From Chryseobacterium sp. G0186 (GTDB lineage: Bacteria > Bacteroidota > Bacteroidia > Flavobacteriales > Weeksellaceae): a DNA stretch of 64,000 nucleotides. The DNA lies in assembly GCF_003815675.1 (NCBI RefSeq), contig NZ_CP033918.1:3968001-4032000 (forward strand), read 5' to 3'. Below, in pieces: positions 9,706 to 18,467 of the stretch. The notes beneath the pieces are model-generated. The model was not told where the DNA came from. It made no database searches and worked only from the letters and a program-made list of their open reading frames with translations. The position numbers and the translations under genes are program-made. Every line of letters starts with the position of its first letter. Position 1 is the stretch's first letter.

Positions 9706-10911
9706 TTAGGCATTTAAAATTTCGTTAAACAAACTCATAAGTTCTTCATTGGCTTCCTGACCACTGTTTTTCGATTTAAAATAATCCCTGAACAATGTTT
9801 CTATATCTTGATTTAAATTAATTTCATGGTTTGAATTCTCTGTAAGCTCCTGATTTTTGACCCTGGGAATTAAGTGAACAATGCCGGTATGCGATTGGTA
9901 AATAAGCTTTCTTTCATCAGCGGTTAAGAAAGTTTCACTCTCTAAGGTCAATTCAATAAATGTATTTGGGTTTTCTTTCAGCCACTGAACAGCTTCCTCT
10001 ACAGAAATAAAGGTTTTTCTTACCAAGGATCTTCCACTTTTCAAGGCTTTCTTTTCATAGGAAACTGCTTTCCCTGGTTCCGCATTAATAATGGAAACAT
10101 ATTTTGTTTGTCCGGCTTCACTGAAGCTGTAGCACAAAGGAGAAGATGAATAGATCACAGGCTTTTCTACCGTACCGATATTTTGAAAGCCATGCAAATG
10201 TCCCAGAGCAGTATATTGAATCTGTTCAGGAATACTATCTGAAAAAATAAGATCTGCATTTCCTATTTTGATAGGCTTTTCACCCTCAGGTTCTTCCAGT
10301 ATTGCACTTCCTTTTTTATTCATGTACAGGTGGGCAGTAAGAAGATTGACCCCGGCTTCATCACAGAACTGAGAAGCAAGCTCTTTCCAGGTTTGAGATA
10401 GAACTTTATTGATTTCTTCCTCTTTATTCTCTCCAAAATATTCCTTTAGACGGATTTCATTGGCGTAAGGAGTATGAAGTATCCTCACCGGAAAATCCAG
10501 AGTATTGATCTCCATTTCTATAAACCCTTCTTTTGAATTTACAATCTTAAAATATTCAGTTTCAAAAGGGGTAATCTCAGCTTTAGGGTGGCCTATTAAA
10601 ATAATTCCACATTCCCGGGCTAAAGGATCTGGAGCATTGATGAGGTTGGGGGAATCGTGATTTCCGGAAATAGCAACTACAGGACGTTTCCCGTTTTTTG
10701 ATAACCGCTTCAGGGTTTTATAAAAAAGCTCAACAGCTTCTACAGCAGGATTGAAATTATCAAAAAGATCACCGGCAATAAGAATAAGGTCAACATTTTC
10801 TTCATCCGCAATAATAATCATCTCCTCCATTACTGATACCTGCTCTTCCATACGTGAAAAGCGGTCCAGTCGTTTTCCCAAATGCCAATCGGCAGTGTGC
10901 AGAATTTTCAT
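9706..10911 (-). CDS. sbcD: SbcD: nuclease subunit of the SbcCD exonuclease
   Basis: Mn-dependent exonuclease and endonuclease subunit working with SbcC. Metallophosphoesterase motifs appear in order: HTADWH at residues 5-10, AGDLFD near 47-52, ISGNHDS near 82-88, then LTAHLY and LGHLHG. I place the start at the ATG at 10911 because MKILHTADWH is the classical SbcD N-terminus. An in-frame TTG further upstream (11013) lies inside the -7 element itself and cannot be the start. This gives 401 residues, the normal length. The leader of roughly 95 bases between promoter and start is rather long. Confidence 0.95.
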   Translation of the reverse strand: MKILHTADWHLGKRLDRFSRMEEQVSVMEEMIIIADEENVDLILIAGDLFDNFNPAVEAVELFYKTLKRLSKNGKRPVVAISGNHDSPNLINAPDPLARECGIILIGHPKAEITPFETEYFKIVNSKEGFIEMEINTLDFPVRILHTPYANEIRLKEYFGENKEEEINKVLSQTWKELASQFCDEAGVNLLTAHLYMNKKGSAILEEPEGEKPIKIGNADLIFSDSIPEQIQYTALGHLHGFQNIGTVEKPVIYSSSPLCYSFSEAGQTKYVSIINAEPGKAVSYEKKALKSGRSLVRKTFISVEEAVQWLKENPNTFIELTLESETFLTADERKLIYQSHTGIVHLIPRVKNQELTENSNHEINLNQDIETLFRDYFKSKNSGQEANEELMSLFNEILNA

Positions 10912-11010
10912 AAAAAATTTTTCATTGTTTAAAGGAAATATGAAATGTAATACTTCATATTTTTCTTCATTGGTTGGATTGTATATTTTGTTCGGTATTG
11001 TTTTAATGAC

Positions 11011-11018
11011 CAAAGATA
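11011..11018 (-). promoter_or_regulatory. -7 promoter element for the sbcD-sbcC operon
   Basis: On the minus strand this reads TATCTTTG, a full TAnnTTTG match, about 100 bases upstream of the sbcD ATG. It also excludes the upstream TTG as a start codon. Confidence 0.5.
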
Positions 11019-11089
11019 GATGAGTTTGTAATTTTAAAAATGGGGTTTACCATAATTTATTAAAAGTATATTCAGCCAGAAACAATAAT

Positions 11090-11242
11090 TTATAATTCAT
11101 TATCTGCTTCTCTTGCATTAAAATCTTCCCGAATTTGTTTTAAACGTGCTTTCCTTTCTGCTTCTGCATTTTGTATTTTACGTTTTTTCTGATCGATTTT
11201 CTTTTTATTTTTTTTCCTGTTCGCGTCGTTGTTTTTGCTCAT
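11090..11242 (-). CDS. Small highly basic protein, unknown function
   Basis: A 50-residue Lys/Arg-rich protein (MSKNNDANRKKNKKKIDQKK at the start) predicted to form one long charged helix. I do not recognise a named family. The basic stretch would suit binding to nucleic acid or ribosomes, but that is inference. I start it at the ATG at 11242 because the -7 element at 11272-11279 lies 30 bases upstream; the longer frame to 11302 would begin upstream of the promoter. It is codirectional with sbcDC but separated from it by that operon's own promoter. Confidence 0.65.
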   Translation of the reverse strand: MSKNNDANRKKNKKKIDQKKRKIQNAEAERKARLKQIREDFNAREADNEL

Positions 11243-11271
11243 AATTTTTTCTTGGTAAGAAATAGCTTTAT

Positions 11272-11279
11272 CAAAAATA
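11272..11279 (-). promoter_or_regulatory. -7 promoter element for the small basic protein gene
   Basis: Reads TATTTTTG on the minus strand, with a TTG about 20 bases further upstream on that strand in the -33 position. One of the better-formed promoters in the window. Confidence 0.55.
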
Positions 11280-11346
11280 CTAAAGATTAAGAGTTTAAAC
11301 AATTTTAGTCGGTAAGTCTGATAAAATGTTTTAATTTTACTGCGTT

Positions 11347-11598
11347 ATGGAAGAAAAATCAAAAGATCCTTTACACGGAAAAAGACTTGATGCTATTCTT
11401 GAAGAGTTGGTAGAATACTATCAGGGATTCGAGAAATTGGGCGAGCAGATCAATATAAAATGCTTTACAGATAACCCCAGCATCAGTTCTTCTCTGAAGT
11501 TTTTACGGAAAACAGATTGGGCAAGAACTAAAGTGGAAAGTTTGTATCTCTTTATGCTGAGACAGAAGAAAAGAGACGAAGCAAAGCCTAGAAAGTAG
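11347..11598 (+). CDS. VF530/DUF2132 family DNA-binding protein
   Basis: Small protein (83 aa) matching the VF530 (DUF2132) family along its length: [16 protein letters not shown] at the N-terminus, the [28 protein letters not shown] core, and a basic tail. The family is a small alpha-helical fold annotated as DNA-binding from a Vibrio structure; its cellular role is not established. It precedes the FKBP gene on the same strand, but that gene has its own -7 element. Confidence 0.85.
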   Translation: [83 protein letters not shown]

Positions 11599-11667
11599 AT
11601 TGTATAATGGTGTTTTTAAATTCTTCTTTTTAGAATCATCCTCTAAAGCAATCATTTCAAAAAATAG

Positions 11668-11675
11668 TATATTTG
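11668..11675 (+). promoter_or_regulatory. -7 promoter element for the FKBP isomerase gene
   Basis: TATATTTG, a full TAnnTTTG match, 41 bases before the ATG at 11717. It supports the ATG over a longer in-frame TTG start at 11600. Confidence 0.5.
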
Positions 11676-11716
11676 TGAGATTAATCGTGGAAAAAACACG
11701 AAAAAAAAGAAAAGAT

Positions 11717-12217
11717 ATGACAATTGAAAACAATCATGTTGTAGCGGTAAGTTACATACTACACACTATTGAAGCGGATGGAAGCAAAATTCTTGTAGAA
11801 GAAACAACAGCAGAAAATCCACTTACATTTTTGTACGGGGTAGGAATGATGATTCCAAAGTTTGAAGAAAATATCCTTGGTTTGAAAGCTGGAGATAAAG
11901 CTGCGTTTGTAATTCAGCCTGAAGAGGCTTATGGTGAAAAACAGCCCGATGCTATTGCTCAATTACCAATTGAGATGTTCAAAGAGTCTGGAACTCCTCC
12001 TGTAGGAGCTATTTTACCTTTATCTGATAATGAGGGAAATAATTTCCAGGGATTTGTAGTAGAAGTAACACCAGAAGTTGTAGTAGCAGACCTTAACCAT
12101 CCAATGGCTGGGAAAGTTTTAGATTTCCAGGTAGAAGTTTTAAACACACGTCCTGCAACAGAAGAAGAATTGTCACATGGGCACGCTCATGGGATTGACG
12201 GAACTGATGCTCACTAA
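11717..12217 (+). CDS. FKBP-type peptidyl-prolyl cis-trans isomerase (SlyD-like)
   Basis: Cytoplasmic prolyl isomerase and chaperone of the SlyD branch, with the FKBP fold interrupted by an insert-in-flap domain. The signature is visible in order: YILHTIEADGSKILVEET, PLTFLYGVGMMIPKFEENILGLKAGDKAAF (about 35-64), the flap domain around 70-130, and NHPMAGKVLDFQVEV near 130-145. The C-terminus is His-rich (HGHAHG), reminiscent of the metal-binding tail of E. coli SlyD but much shorter. I chose the ATG at 11717, giving 166 residues; the TTG further upstream adds a non-conserved basic leader and precedes the promoter. Confidence 0.92.
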   Translation: MTIENNHVVAVSYILHTIEADGSKILVEETTAENPLTFLYGVGMMIPKFEENILGLKAGDKAAFVIQPEEAYGEKQPDAIAQLPIEMFKESGTPPVGAILPLSDNEGNNFQGFVVEVTPEVVVADLNHPMAGKVLDFQVEVLNTRPATEEELSHGHAHGIDGTDAH

Positions 12218-12223
12218 AAAATA

Positions 12224-12254
12224 AAAAATGTCCGATTTTTTCGGACATTTTTTT
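12224..12254 (+). terminator. Rho-independent terminator after the FKBP gene
   Basis: ATGTCCGA/TCGGACAT stem with a T loop, flanked by A and T runs. It is bidirectional in form and lies between convergent genes. Confidence 0.88.
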
Positions 12255-12293
12255 TACTATGAATATTACAGGATGAATGTTTTTCTCTGAAGA

Positions 12294-12887
12294 CTATTCA
12301 GCATCATATTCTGTAACATCAATCAATGTAAGGAACCATTTTGCCCCAATCTTGGTCATCACAAATCTGAAACCGTTGATAGGCGATTTTTCTTTGCTGT
12401 TCTCTGCAAGCGTTACAAAAACAACATTTTTAGGATCTGAATTGATCTTAAAAATAGTCTGATCTTTTACCGAATATTGTTCCAAAAATTTGTCAGCATA
12501 ATCATTCACTGCATTAGAGTTGAACTGAACAAATAATCCCTCTTTTTTCCATTTTTTACTGTTTAAATCATATACAGAAGAAGCATCAAACTGCATGGGA
12601 AATTCATTTCTGATATTCCAGGCTTTCTGAATATAACCTAATGACATCCCGAAATCAACCTCTTCATTAAGAACAAAACCAAGATCACCACTACTTTTAA
12701 AAAGGATGCCTACACCATGGGTTGGGTCTACATATTTGTTCATAAGATCATCATTTTTAGTCTGGAAACCTTTTAAAATGTCAGTGACAGCCACAGTGAT
12801 CTGTTTTTTATCATCAGCATTCTGCGCATTGAAAAAACTGAAACTGCAAAACAGAAACAGGCATGTGTAAATAAAGTTCTTCTTCAT
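12294..12887 (-). CDS. Hypothetical exported protein
   Basis: 197-residue protein with a signal peptide (MKKNFIYTCLFLFCSFSFFN, cleavage near FNAQ, residue 22) and no membrane segment after it. The mature part resembles a small alpha/beta domain (ITVAVTDILKGFQTKNDDLM, then MTKIGAKWFLTLIDV near the end), reminiscent of NTF2-like secreted proteins, but I cannot assign it. It follows the YchJ gene by 4 bases, so the two are probably co-transcribed. Confidence 0.75.
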   Translation of the reverse strand: MKKNFIYTCLFLFCSFSFFNAQNADDKKQITVAVTDILKGFQTKNDDLMNKYVDPTHGVGILFKSSGDLGFVLNEEVDFGMSLGYIQKAWNIRNEFPMQFDASSVYDLNSKKWKKEGLFVQFNSNAVNDYADKFLEQYSVKDQTIFKINSDPKNVVFVTLAENSKEKSPINGFRFVMTKIGAKWFLTLIDVTEYDAE

Positions 12888-12891
12888 TATA

Positions 12892-13269
12892 TTAATTTAA
12901 AAATTCACCTGAAACATAATACCAACGCTCATGCATTTTCTGAAATATAGAAAACTCATGGTGGATTTGTGGATGACCATCCTGGTCTGTATAATAGGCT
13001 TTAAATTCTACTTGGTTTAATGCCGGAGTCTGTATGATTTCCAGTTTGGTCCATTGGTTGACTTCTCCCCATTCCTGAAGATCATGCCTGTTATGGTACT
13101 TTCGTTTTCCCGGAAGCGTAGTTTCCATCAGATACTCACCATTGGGAATCGCAAAGGCAGAAAACCTTGAACGCATCAACGCTTCGGCAGTAGGAGCATG
13201 TTTTTCTCCGGTATGATAAGGCTTACAGCATTCTTCGTAGGATTTCCCTGAGCAGCACGGACAATTCAT
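12892..13269 (-). CDS. YchJ family protein (SEC-C type metal-binding motif)
   Basis: UPF0225/YchJ family protein of 125 residues. It opens with a Cys-rich zinc-binding SEC-C-like motif (NCPCCSGKSYEECCKPYH), followed by the conserved PTAEALMRSRFSAFA segment and an NTF2-like body ending HERWYYVSGEF. The family is widespread and its function is not established. It has a -7 element (13295-13302) and is followed at 4 bases by the exported protein gene. Confidence 0.9.
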   Translation of the reverse strand: MNCPCCSGKSYEECCKPYHTGEKHAPTAEALMRSRFSAFAIPNGEYLMETTLPGKRKYHNRHDLQEWGEVNQWTKLEIIQTPALNQVEFKAYYTDQDGHPQIHHEFSIFQKMHERWYYVSGEFLN

Positions 13270-13294
13270 CTTTTTTATTTAAAATTGTAAGCCA

Positions 13295-13302
13295 CAAAAA
13301 TA
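13295..13302 (-). promoter_or_regulatory. -7 promoter element for the ychJ-like gene
   Basis: TATTTTTG on the minus strand, about 25 bases before the ATG at 13269. Confidence 0.5.
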
Positions 13303-13370
13303 AGAAATATCAATAGAAACAGGCTTCAACTCGTCTGAAAAATAAATGAACATTTTACAAAAAAACATAA

Positions 13371-13399
13371 AAAAAGAAGCACTCTTAAAAGAATGCTTC
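13371..13399 (-). terminator. Rho-independent terminator after the M3 peptidase gene
   Basis: GAAGCATTC/GAGTGCTTC stem on the minus strand followed by a T run, just beyond the stop at 13408. Confidence 0.85.
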
Positions 13400-13407
13400 T
13401 CGTTAAT

Positions 13408-15549
13408 TTATTTAATAAATCCTCTGTTTCTCAATAAAGGTTTGATATCCGGATCGTGTCCTGTGAAATCTCTGAATGCCTGGTTAAGATCTACAGAATT
13501 TCCAACAGAAAGAATGTATTTTCTAAAACGGTCACCATTTTCTCTGGTTAATCCACCGTTATTTTTGATCCACTCCCATGCATCATTGTCCAATGTCTCA
13601 GACCATAGATAGGCATAGTATCCTGCGGAATATCCGCCTCCCCAAATGTGTGCAAAATAGGGCGTGTGGTATCTTGGCGGAACAGTTGCCAATGTAAACC
13701 CATGATTAGTCAGAGACTGTTTTTCAAAGTCTAAGACAGGAGTCAATTGACTGTCATTCGTTACAGAATGCCAATCCATATCTAATGCAGCAGCAGAAAT
13801 CAATTCTGTAGTCATATATCCTTGATTAAAGGTAGATGCTTTTTTGATTTTTTCTACCAAAGCCTGTGGAATAGGTTGCTTCGTTTCATAATGAACAGCA
13901 TAGTTCTTTAAAACAACCGGATCTAATGCCCAGTGCTCATTGATTTGAGATGGGAATTCCACAAAGTCTCTTGGTACATTAGTTCCTGAAAGAGAAGGGT
14001 ATTTCTGGCTGGCAAACATACCGTGGATAGAGTGACCAAATTCATGGAAAATTGTTGAAACATCATCATAACTGATTAATGATGGCTTTCCAGGAGCTGG
14101 TTTCTGATAATTGTAGCAGTTGACAATCACCGGTTTTGTTCCCATAAGATAAGACTGCTCTACGAAGTTACTCATCCAAGCACCTCCATTTTTAGAATCT
14201 CTTGTGTAGAAATCCAGATAGTAGATAGCGATAGATTTTCCATCATGATCGAAAACTTCATACGTTACCACATCAGGGTGATAAACCGGAAGATCTGTTC
14301 TCTTTTTGAACGTCAGTCCGTAGAATTTTTCAGCAGCGAAGAACACTCCTTTTTCCAGAACGGTAGTGATTTCAAAATAAGGTTTTATTTCACTTTCATC
14401 AAGATCAAATTTTGCTTTTCTTACCTGTTCTGCGTAGAAGTTCCAGTCCCAAGGTTCTACCTTGAAACCTCCTTTTTGCTGATCAATAAGATCCTGGATG
14501 TCTTTTGCTTCACGTTTTGCTGTTTCCACTGCAGGAGTAGCCACCTGATTCATTAGTTTGGTAGCGGCTTCAGGAGTTTTTGCCATCTGATCCTGCAATT
14601 TCCATTCTGCGAAGTTTTTTTTCCCTAAGGTCTGAGCTTTTTTCAGTCTCAGTTTAGCCAGTTTTTCAATTGTTGATCTAGTATCATTAGCATCACCTTT
14701 TTCAGCTCTTGTCCAGGAAGCTTTGAAGAGTTTTTCTCTGCTCGCTCTGTTTTTTAAGTTTTGTAAAAGAGGTTGCTGAGTTGTATTTTGTAAGGCAAGA
14801 AGATATTTTCCTGGTTGTCCTGCCGTTTTAGCATCAGCTGCTGCCGCTGCAATTTCGTCAGCGGAAAGTCCGTCCAGTTCCTTTGCATCAGAAAAGAATA
14901 CCCCCCCTTGCTTTCTTGCTTCCAATAATTTATTGGAATATTGTGTAGAAAGAGAAGCCAGTTCCTGATTGATCTGCTTCAGCTTTTCTTTATCTGCGGC
15001 AGAAAGGTTAGCTCCTGCAATTTCAAAGTTTTGCTTATAGTATTGTACCAATCTCTTACTTTCAGGATCAAGTCCATCCTCTTTGATGGATTTGATTCTT
15101 TTATAAAGATTTTCATTCAGGTAGATCTTATCAGAATGTCCTGCAAAAATAGGAGCGTATTCTTCATCCAAAGCCTGTAAGGTAGGGTTGGTATTTGCAC
15201 TTGTCAGATTAGAAAAAACAATCTGTGCTCTTCTTAATACTTCACCGCTTTTTTCCAGTGCTACAATTGTGTTTTCAAAAGTAGGAGCCGCCGGATTATT
15301 GGCAATTTTTTCAACTTCAGCAGCATGTTGCTTTAACCCAAAATCAAAGGCAGGTTTGAAGTGCTCATTTTTAATTTTATCAAACTCCGGAGTTTCATAC
15401 TGAAGTTTGCTCTTCTTCATAAAAGGATTTGAAGATAAAGATGGATCAGGGGCAGGAAGCTCCTGTTGAGTATCGGTCTGTTTCATTGTAGTACAAGATT
15501 GATTGAACGCCAAGGCAGAAATTAATAATACCGATGAAATATTCTTCAT
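13408..15549 (-). CDS. M3 family metallopeptidase (peptidyl-dipeptidase Dcp type), lipoprotein
   Basis: Zinc peptidase of the M3 family, Dcp/oligopeptidase branch, expected to trim peptides in the periplasm or at the outer membrane. The zinc motif HEFGH is at residues 502-506 with the third ligand Glu near 531 (FVEFPSQ), and the family segments KTPEAATKLM and HTPYFAHIWGGGYSAGYYAYLWS are present. The N-terminus has a lipoprotein-type signal with Cys near residue 19 (FNQSC). Length of 713 matches Dcp-like enzymes. Monocistronic, with a strong terminator. Whether it acts as a dipeptidyl carboxypeptidase or an oligopeptidase cannot be told from sequence alone. Confidence 0.92.
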   Translation of the reverse strand: MKNISSVLLISALAFNQSCTTMKQTDTQQELPAPDPSLSSNPFMKKSKLQYETPEFDKIKNEHFKPAFDFGLKQHAAEVEKIANNPAAPTFENTIVALEKSGEVLRRAQIVFSNLTSANTNPTLQALDEEYAPIFAGHSDKIYLNENLYKRIKSIKEDGLDPESKRLVQYYKQNFEIAGANLSAADKEKLKQINQELASLSTQYSNKLLEARKQGGVFFSDAKELDGLSADEIAAAAADAKTAGQPGKYLLALQNTTQQPLLQNLKNRASREKLFKASWTRAEKGDANDTRSTIEKLAKLRLKKAQTLGKKNFAEWKLQDQMAKTPEAATKLMNQVATPAVETAKREAKDIQDLIDQQKGGFKVEPWDWNFYAEQVRKAKFDLDESEIKPYFEITTVLEKGVFFAAEKFYGLTFKKRTDLPVYHPDVVTYEVFDHDGKSIAIYYLDFYTRDSKNGGAWMSNFVEQSYLMGTKPVIVNCYNYQKPAPGKPSLISYDDVSTIFHEFGHSIHGMFASQKYPSLSGTNVPRDFVEFPSQINEHWALDPVVLKNYAVHYETKQPIPQALVEKIKKASTFNQGYMTTELISAAALDMDWHSVTNDSQLTPVLDFEKQSLTNHGFTLATVPPRYHTPYFAHIWGGGYSAGYYAYLWSETLDNDAWEWIKNNGGLTRENGDRFRKYILSVGNSVDLNQAFRDFTGHDPDIKPLLRNRGFIK

Positions 15550-15760
15550 AAAATAGTTGTTATTAAAGTATAAAGATATTAAAAACTTGTTTCACAGAAG
15601 ACATTTTATAACATGTATTTAAGAAAACAGAGAAGAGATAGCTTCTTTTCATTCTCAAATTATACACAATTATAGGATTTCTTTAACTAATGTAATATTT
15701 TTCATAATTTAGTTGTTATTAAATTATATATCAAAAAATAATCTATAAAAAGGAATAAAT

Positions 15761-16576
15761 ATGAAAAAAAAGACTCTTTTTATTTTTTCAGCACTAGTAG
15801 TACTAGCCTCATGTAATGAAAGACATGAGAAAAAAAACAATGAAAAAAGTGGATGGGTAGAGAAAGTAATCAATACAGAAAGTGGACCGATACAGGAAAA
15901 AGAATTCAAAGGAGATTTTGATGAAATTCAGGTTTCCCAAGCTATAGAAGCAGAAATTATAAAATCTGACGTCGAAAAAGTAATACTATCAGCTCCTCAA
16001 AATATTATCAATGAAATACTGGTGGAGAATAGTGGCGGCAAGCTTCATATTCATTATAAATCCGGAATCCGGGTGATGAATATTCATAAGGTAACCGCTA
16101 AAATTTATACAAAAGATTTCACAAAACTGATTGCTGAATCAGCGGCAAGCATTCGTTTAAAAGATAAGTTTACCCAAGAAAAAACTACTGTAGAGGCATC
16201 AAGTGCAGGGAGTGTTTCTGGGGATATGGAAGCTAATGATTTTACGATTAACACAGATAGCAGCAGTAACTTTAGCGGAAAGATCTGGGCTGTAAATCTT
16301 GATATTGAATCTTCATCAGGCTCAAGTATTGATATTTCAGGGAAAGCCAAGAAAGCAGATATCAGTTCTTCTTCAGGCAGTAGTATTTCAGCTAAAGGGG
16401 TTATTGCCGAGCATGTGGAAGCAGATGCATCCAGTGGAGCAAGTATTCAGATAAGTGCAGTTTCTTCTGTTAAAGCAGAAGCGTCTTCGGGAGGCAGTGT
16501 AGATGTTTCCAAAAAAGGAGAACTTAAAACGATTACCAAGGATGAAAGCAGCGGCGGAAGCATAAACATCCAATAA
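15761..16576 (+). CDS. Head GIN domain-containing lipoprotein (DUF2807)
   Basis: Cell-envelope protein with a lipoprotein signal (lipobox VVLASC, Cys at about residue 18) and a right-handed beta-solenoid-like GIN/DUF2807 domain from about residue 50 to the end. The solenoid is visible as recurring Ser/Gly-rich turns (SSSGSSID, SSSGSSIS, ASSGASI, ASSGGSVD). The family is common in Bacteroidetes and its function is unknown; an adhesive or structural surface role is only inference. It converges on the kef antiporter gene with a single base between the two stops. Confidence 0.85.
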   Translation: MKKKTLFIFSALVVLASCNERHEKKNNEKSGWVEKVINTESGPIQEKEFKGDFDEIQVSQAIEAEIIKSDVEKVILSAPQNIINEILVENSGGKLHIHYKSGIRVMNIHKVTAKIYTKDFTKLIAESAASIRLKDKFTQEKTTVEASSAGSVSGDMEANDFTINTDSSSNFSGKIWAVNLDIESSSGSSIDISGKAKKADISSSSGSSISAKGVIAEHVEADASSGASIQISAVSSVKAEASSGGSVDVSKKGELKTITKDESSGGSINIQ

Positions 16577-16577
16577 A

Positions 16578-18464
16578 TTAATCTTGGGATTCTTCCTCAT
16601 CATCTTCTTCAGTGGATGAGGATCCCTCCCAATTTTTATTATCAAAATTAAGATTATCATACGCCAATAATTCCTCCTCACGTTGGAGGATTTCTTTTGT
16701 ACTGAACAACGCAACATCCTGGTCTTCTTTCATCTTTGCCAGTTTTCTGACAGAAGCTTTATCAATAGCCATAAATCTCTGCCCAAGACGCCTGGCAGTA
16801 TATTTTCTCATACCTGTCTCATGAAGGACATCCACAGCCATATCCACAGCTGTTCCTAACGTTTCCCGATAGATGTGATTGATTCCGTTGTTGAGGTATT
16901 CATAGGCGTCAATTCTGTTTTTTGCCCTTACAAATATTTTTACATCCGGATAATGTTCACGTACAAGCTCTGCAATGAACATATTGTCATCAGAATCATC
17001 AAGGCATAAAACCAAAATTTCTGCATCCTCAATTCCTGCAGCCCTCAAAATAGGTATTCTTGTAGCGTCACCATAATAGACTTTGAAACCATAACTTCTT
17101 AACAGCTTTACACGGTCTGAATCTCTGTCCAAAACAGTTGCCGATATTTTATTAGCTTTTAAAAGACGTCCTACAGTGCTTCCAAAATGTCCAAAACCTA
17201 CAATGATGATTTTCTTTTGGCTCACATCATTATCCAGAATACTGTAATCATTATCTTCCTCGGGGATTTCCTTAATGAACTTCGGAGTAATAAACTTGTC
17301 ATTAAATATGAGTAGGATAGGAGTAATACACATCGTAATAGCGGTAACGGCCATGAGCTGTGCATTCAGTTCAGCCCCTAAAAGATAAAGGTCCGAAGCA
17401 TAATTGATAAGTACAAAAGCAAATTCTCCCACCTGCGAAAGGGCAAATGCATAGAAAAGACTTTGTGGAGTATCTATTTTGAAGAATTTTCCAATGGTAT
17501 AAAGAACTACAAACTTTATAGCCAATACAGCGAATACCGTACTGAAAATAAACAGCGGATCTTGTTGAATAATATTAAAATTGATGGTAGAACCTACACT
17601 GACGAAAAATACAGCCAATAGTAACCCTTTAAAAGGATCAATTTGAGCTTCAAGTTCATGCCGGAACTCGCTGTTGGCAAGCATTACCCCAGCAAGAAAA
17701 GCACCTAATGCAGGAGATAAGCCAATCACTACCATCAGCTCAGATACTCCAATAACCAGAAATAGAGAAGAAGCAGTCAGTAGCTCCGTCATTCCGGATT
17801 TTGAAACATAGCGTAGAAAAGGTACGAATACATACCTGCCCAATAATATCAACAGGACAACTCCGAAGATTACCGTTCCGGCCTGAAGCCATTCCGGAAG
17901 CTTTTGAATCAGAATCTGAATTTCATTGTCATGATGCTTTGCTTTATAATTAGCGATAATGGGAAGTATGGCCAAAATTGGGATCACCGAGATATCCTGA
18001 AATAACAGCGTAGAAAAAGAGGCTTCTCCGGCTGTCGTTTTAAGATTATTCTTTTCCTGTAAGGTCTGTAATACAATGGCTGTGGAAGATAATGCAAAAC
18101 ACATCGCTACAGCAATGGCTTTATCTATTCTCCAACCTACGCTTATGAATACTAAAAATAATAATGAAATGGTGAGAAGCATCTGTGTCAGCCCGAGTCC
18201 CATTATCTTCTTTCGCATTTCCCAGAACTTTCGGGGTTCCAGCTCCAAACCTACGATGAATAGAAGCATAATAACGCCAAATTCACTGGCATGCATAATA
18301 TCATTTACATTATTTCCGGTAAGACTAAGTACATAGGGGCCAATAATAATACCTCCTAAAATATAACCGATTACAGAGCTCAATCCAAATTTTCTGGCCA
18401 GTGGAACCATAATAATGGCTACACCCAGAAAAATTAACGTGTTCATCGCTAAGCTAGACTCCAT
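16578..18464 (-). CDS. Monovalent cation:proton antiporter-2 (KefB/KefC-like K+ efflux)
   Basis: CPA2-family transporter of 628 residues. Roughly 12 hydrophobic segments form the exchanger domain (about 1-390), followed by a TrkA-N/RCK nucleotide-binding domain (about 412-530, with the Rossmann motif IVGFGHFGSTVG and acid LDRD). A charged Glu/Asp-rich tail ends the protein. In the family it exports K+ in exchange for H+ and is gated by glutathione adducts or redox ligands in the inner membrane. The oxidoreductase gene lies 3 bases upstream, the same pairing as kefF-kefC and kefG-kefB. Which Kef paralogue it matches is unclear. Confidence 0.92.
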   Translation of the reverse strand: MESSLAMNTLIFLGVAIIMVPLARKFGLSSVIGYILGGIIIGPYVLSLTGNNVNDIMHASEFGVIMLLFIVGLELEPRKFWEMRKKIMGLGLTQMLLTISLLFLVFISVGWRIDKAIAVAMCFALSSTAIVLQTLQEKNNLKTTAGEASFSTLLFQDISVIPILAILPIIANYKAKHHDNEIQILIQKLPEWLQAGTVIFGVVLLILLGRYVFVPFLRYVSKSGMTELLTASSLFLVIGVSELMVVIGLSPALGAFLAGVMLANSEFRHELEAQIDPFKGLLLAVFFVSVGSTINFNIIQQDPLFIFSTVFAVLAIKFVVLYTIGKFFKIDTPQSLFYAFALSQVGEFAFVLINYASDLYLLGAELNAQLMAVTAITMCITPILLIFNDKFITPKFIKEIPEEDNDYSILDNDVSQKKIIIVGFGHFGSTVGRLLKANKISATVLDRDSDRVKLLRSYGFKVYYGDATRIPILRAAGIEDAEILVLCLDDSDDNMFIAELVREHYPDVKIFVRAKNRIDAYEYLNNGINHIYRETLGTAVDMAVDVLHETGMRKYTARRLGQRFMAIDKASVRKLAKMKEDQDVALFSTKEILQREEELLAYDNLNFDNKNWEGSSSTEEDDEEESQD

Positions 18465-18467
18465 ATG

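Noticed and set aside
11600..11716. Longer start for the FKBP gene
   Set aside because: It uses a TTG, adds a non-conserved basic stretch, and lies upstream of a full -7 element.
14245..14556. A 103-codon plus-strand frame inside the M3 peptidase gene
   Set aside because: Antisense to conserved peptidase sequence, and no similarity recognised.
16300..16570. Repeated Ser/Gly codons as a minisatellite
   Set aside because: These are the turns of the GIN beta-solenoid; the spacing follows protein repeats, not a DNA unit.
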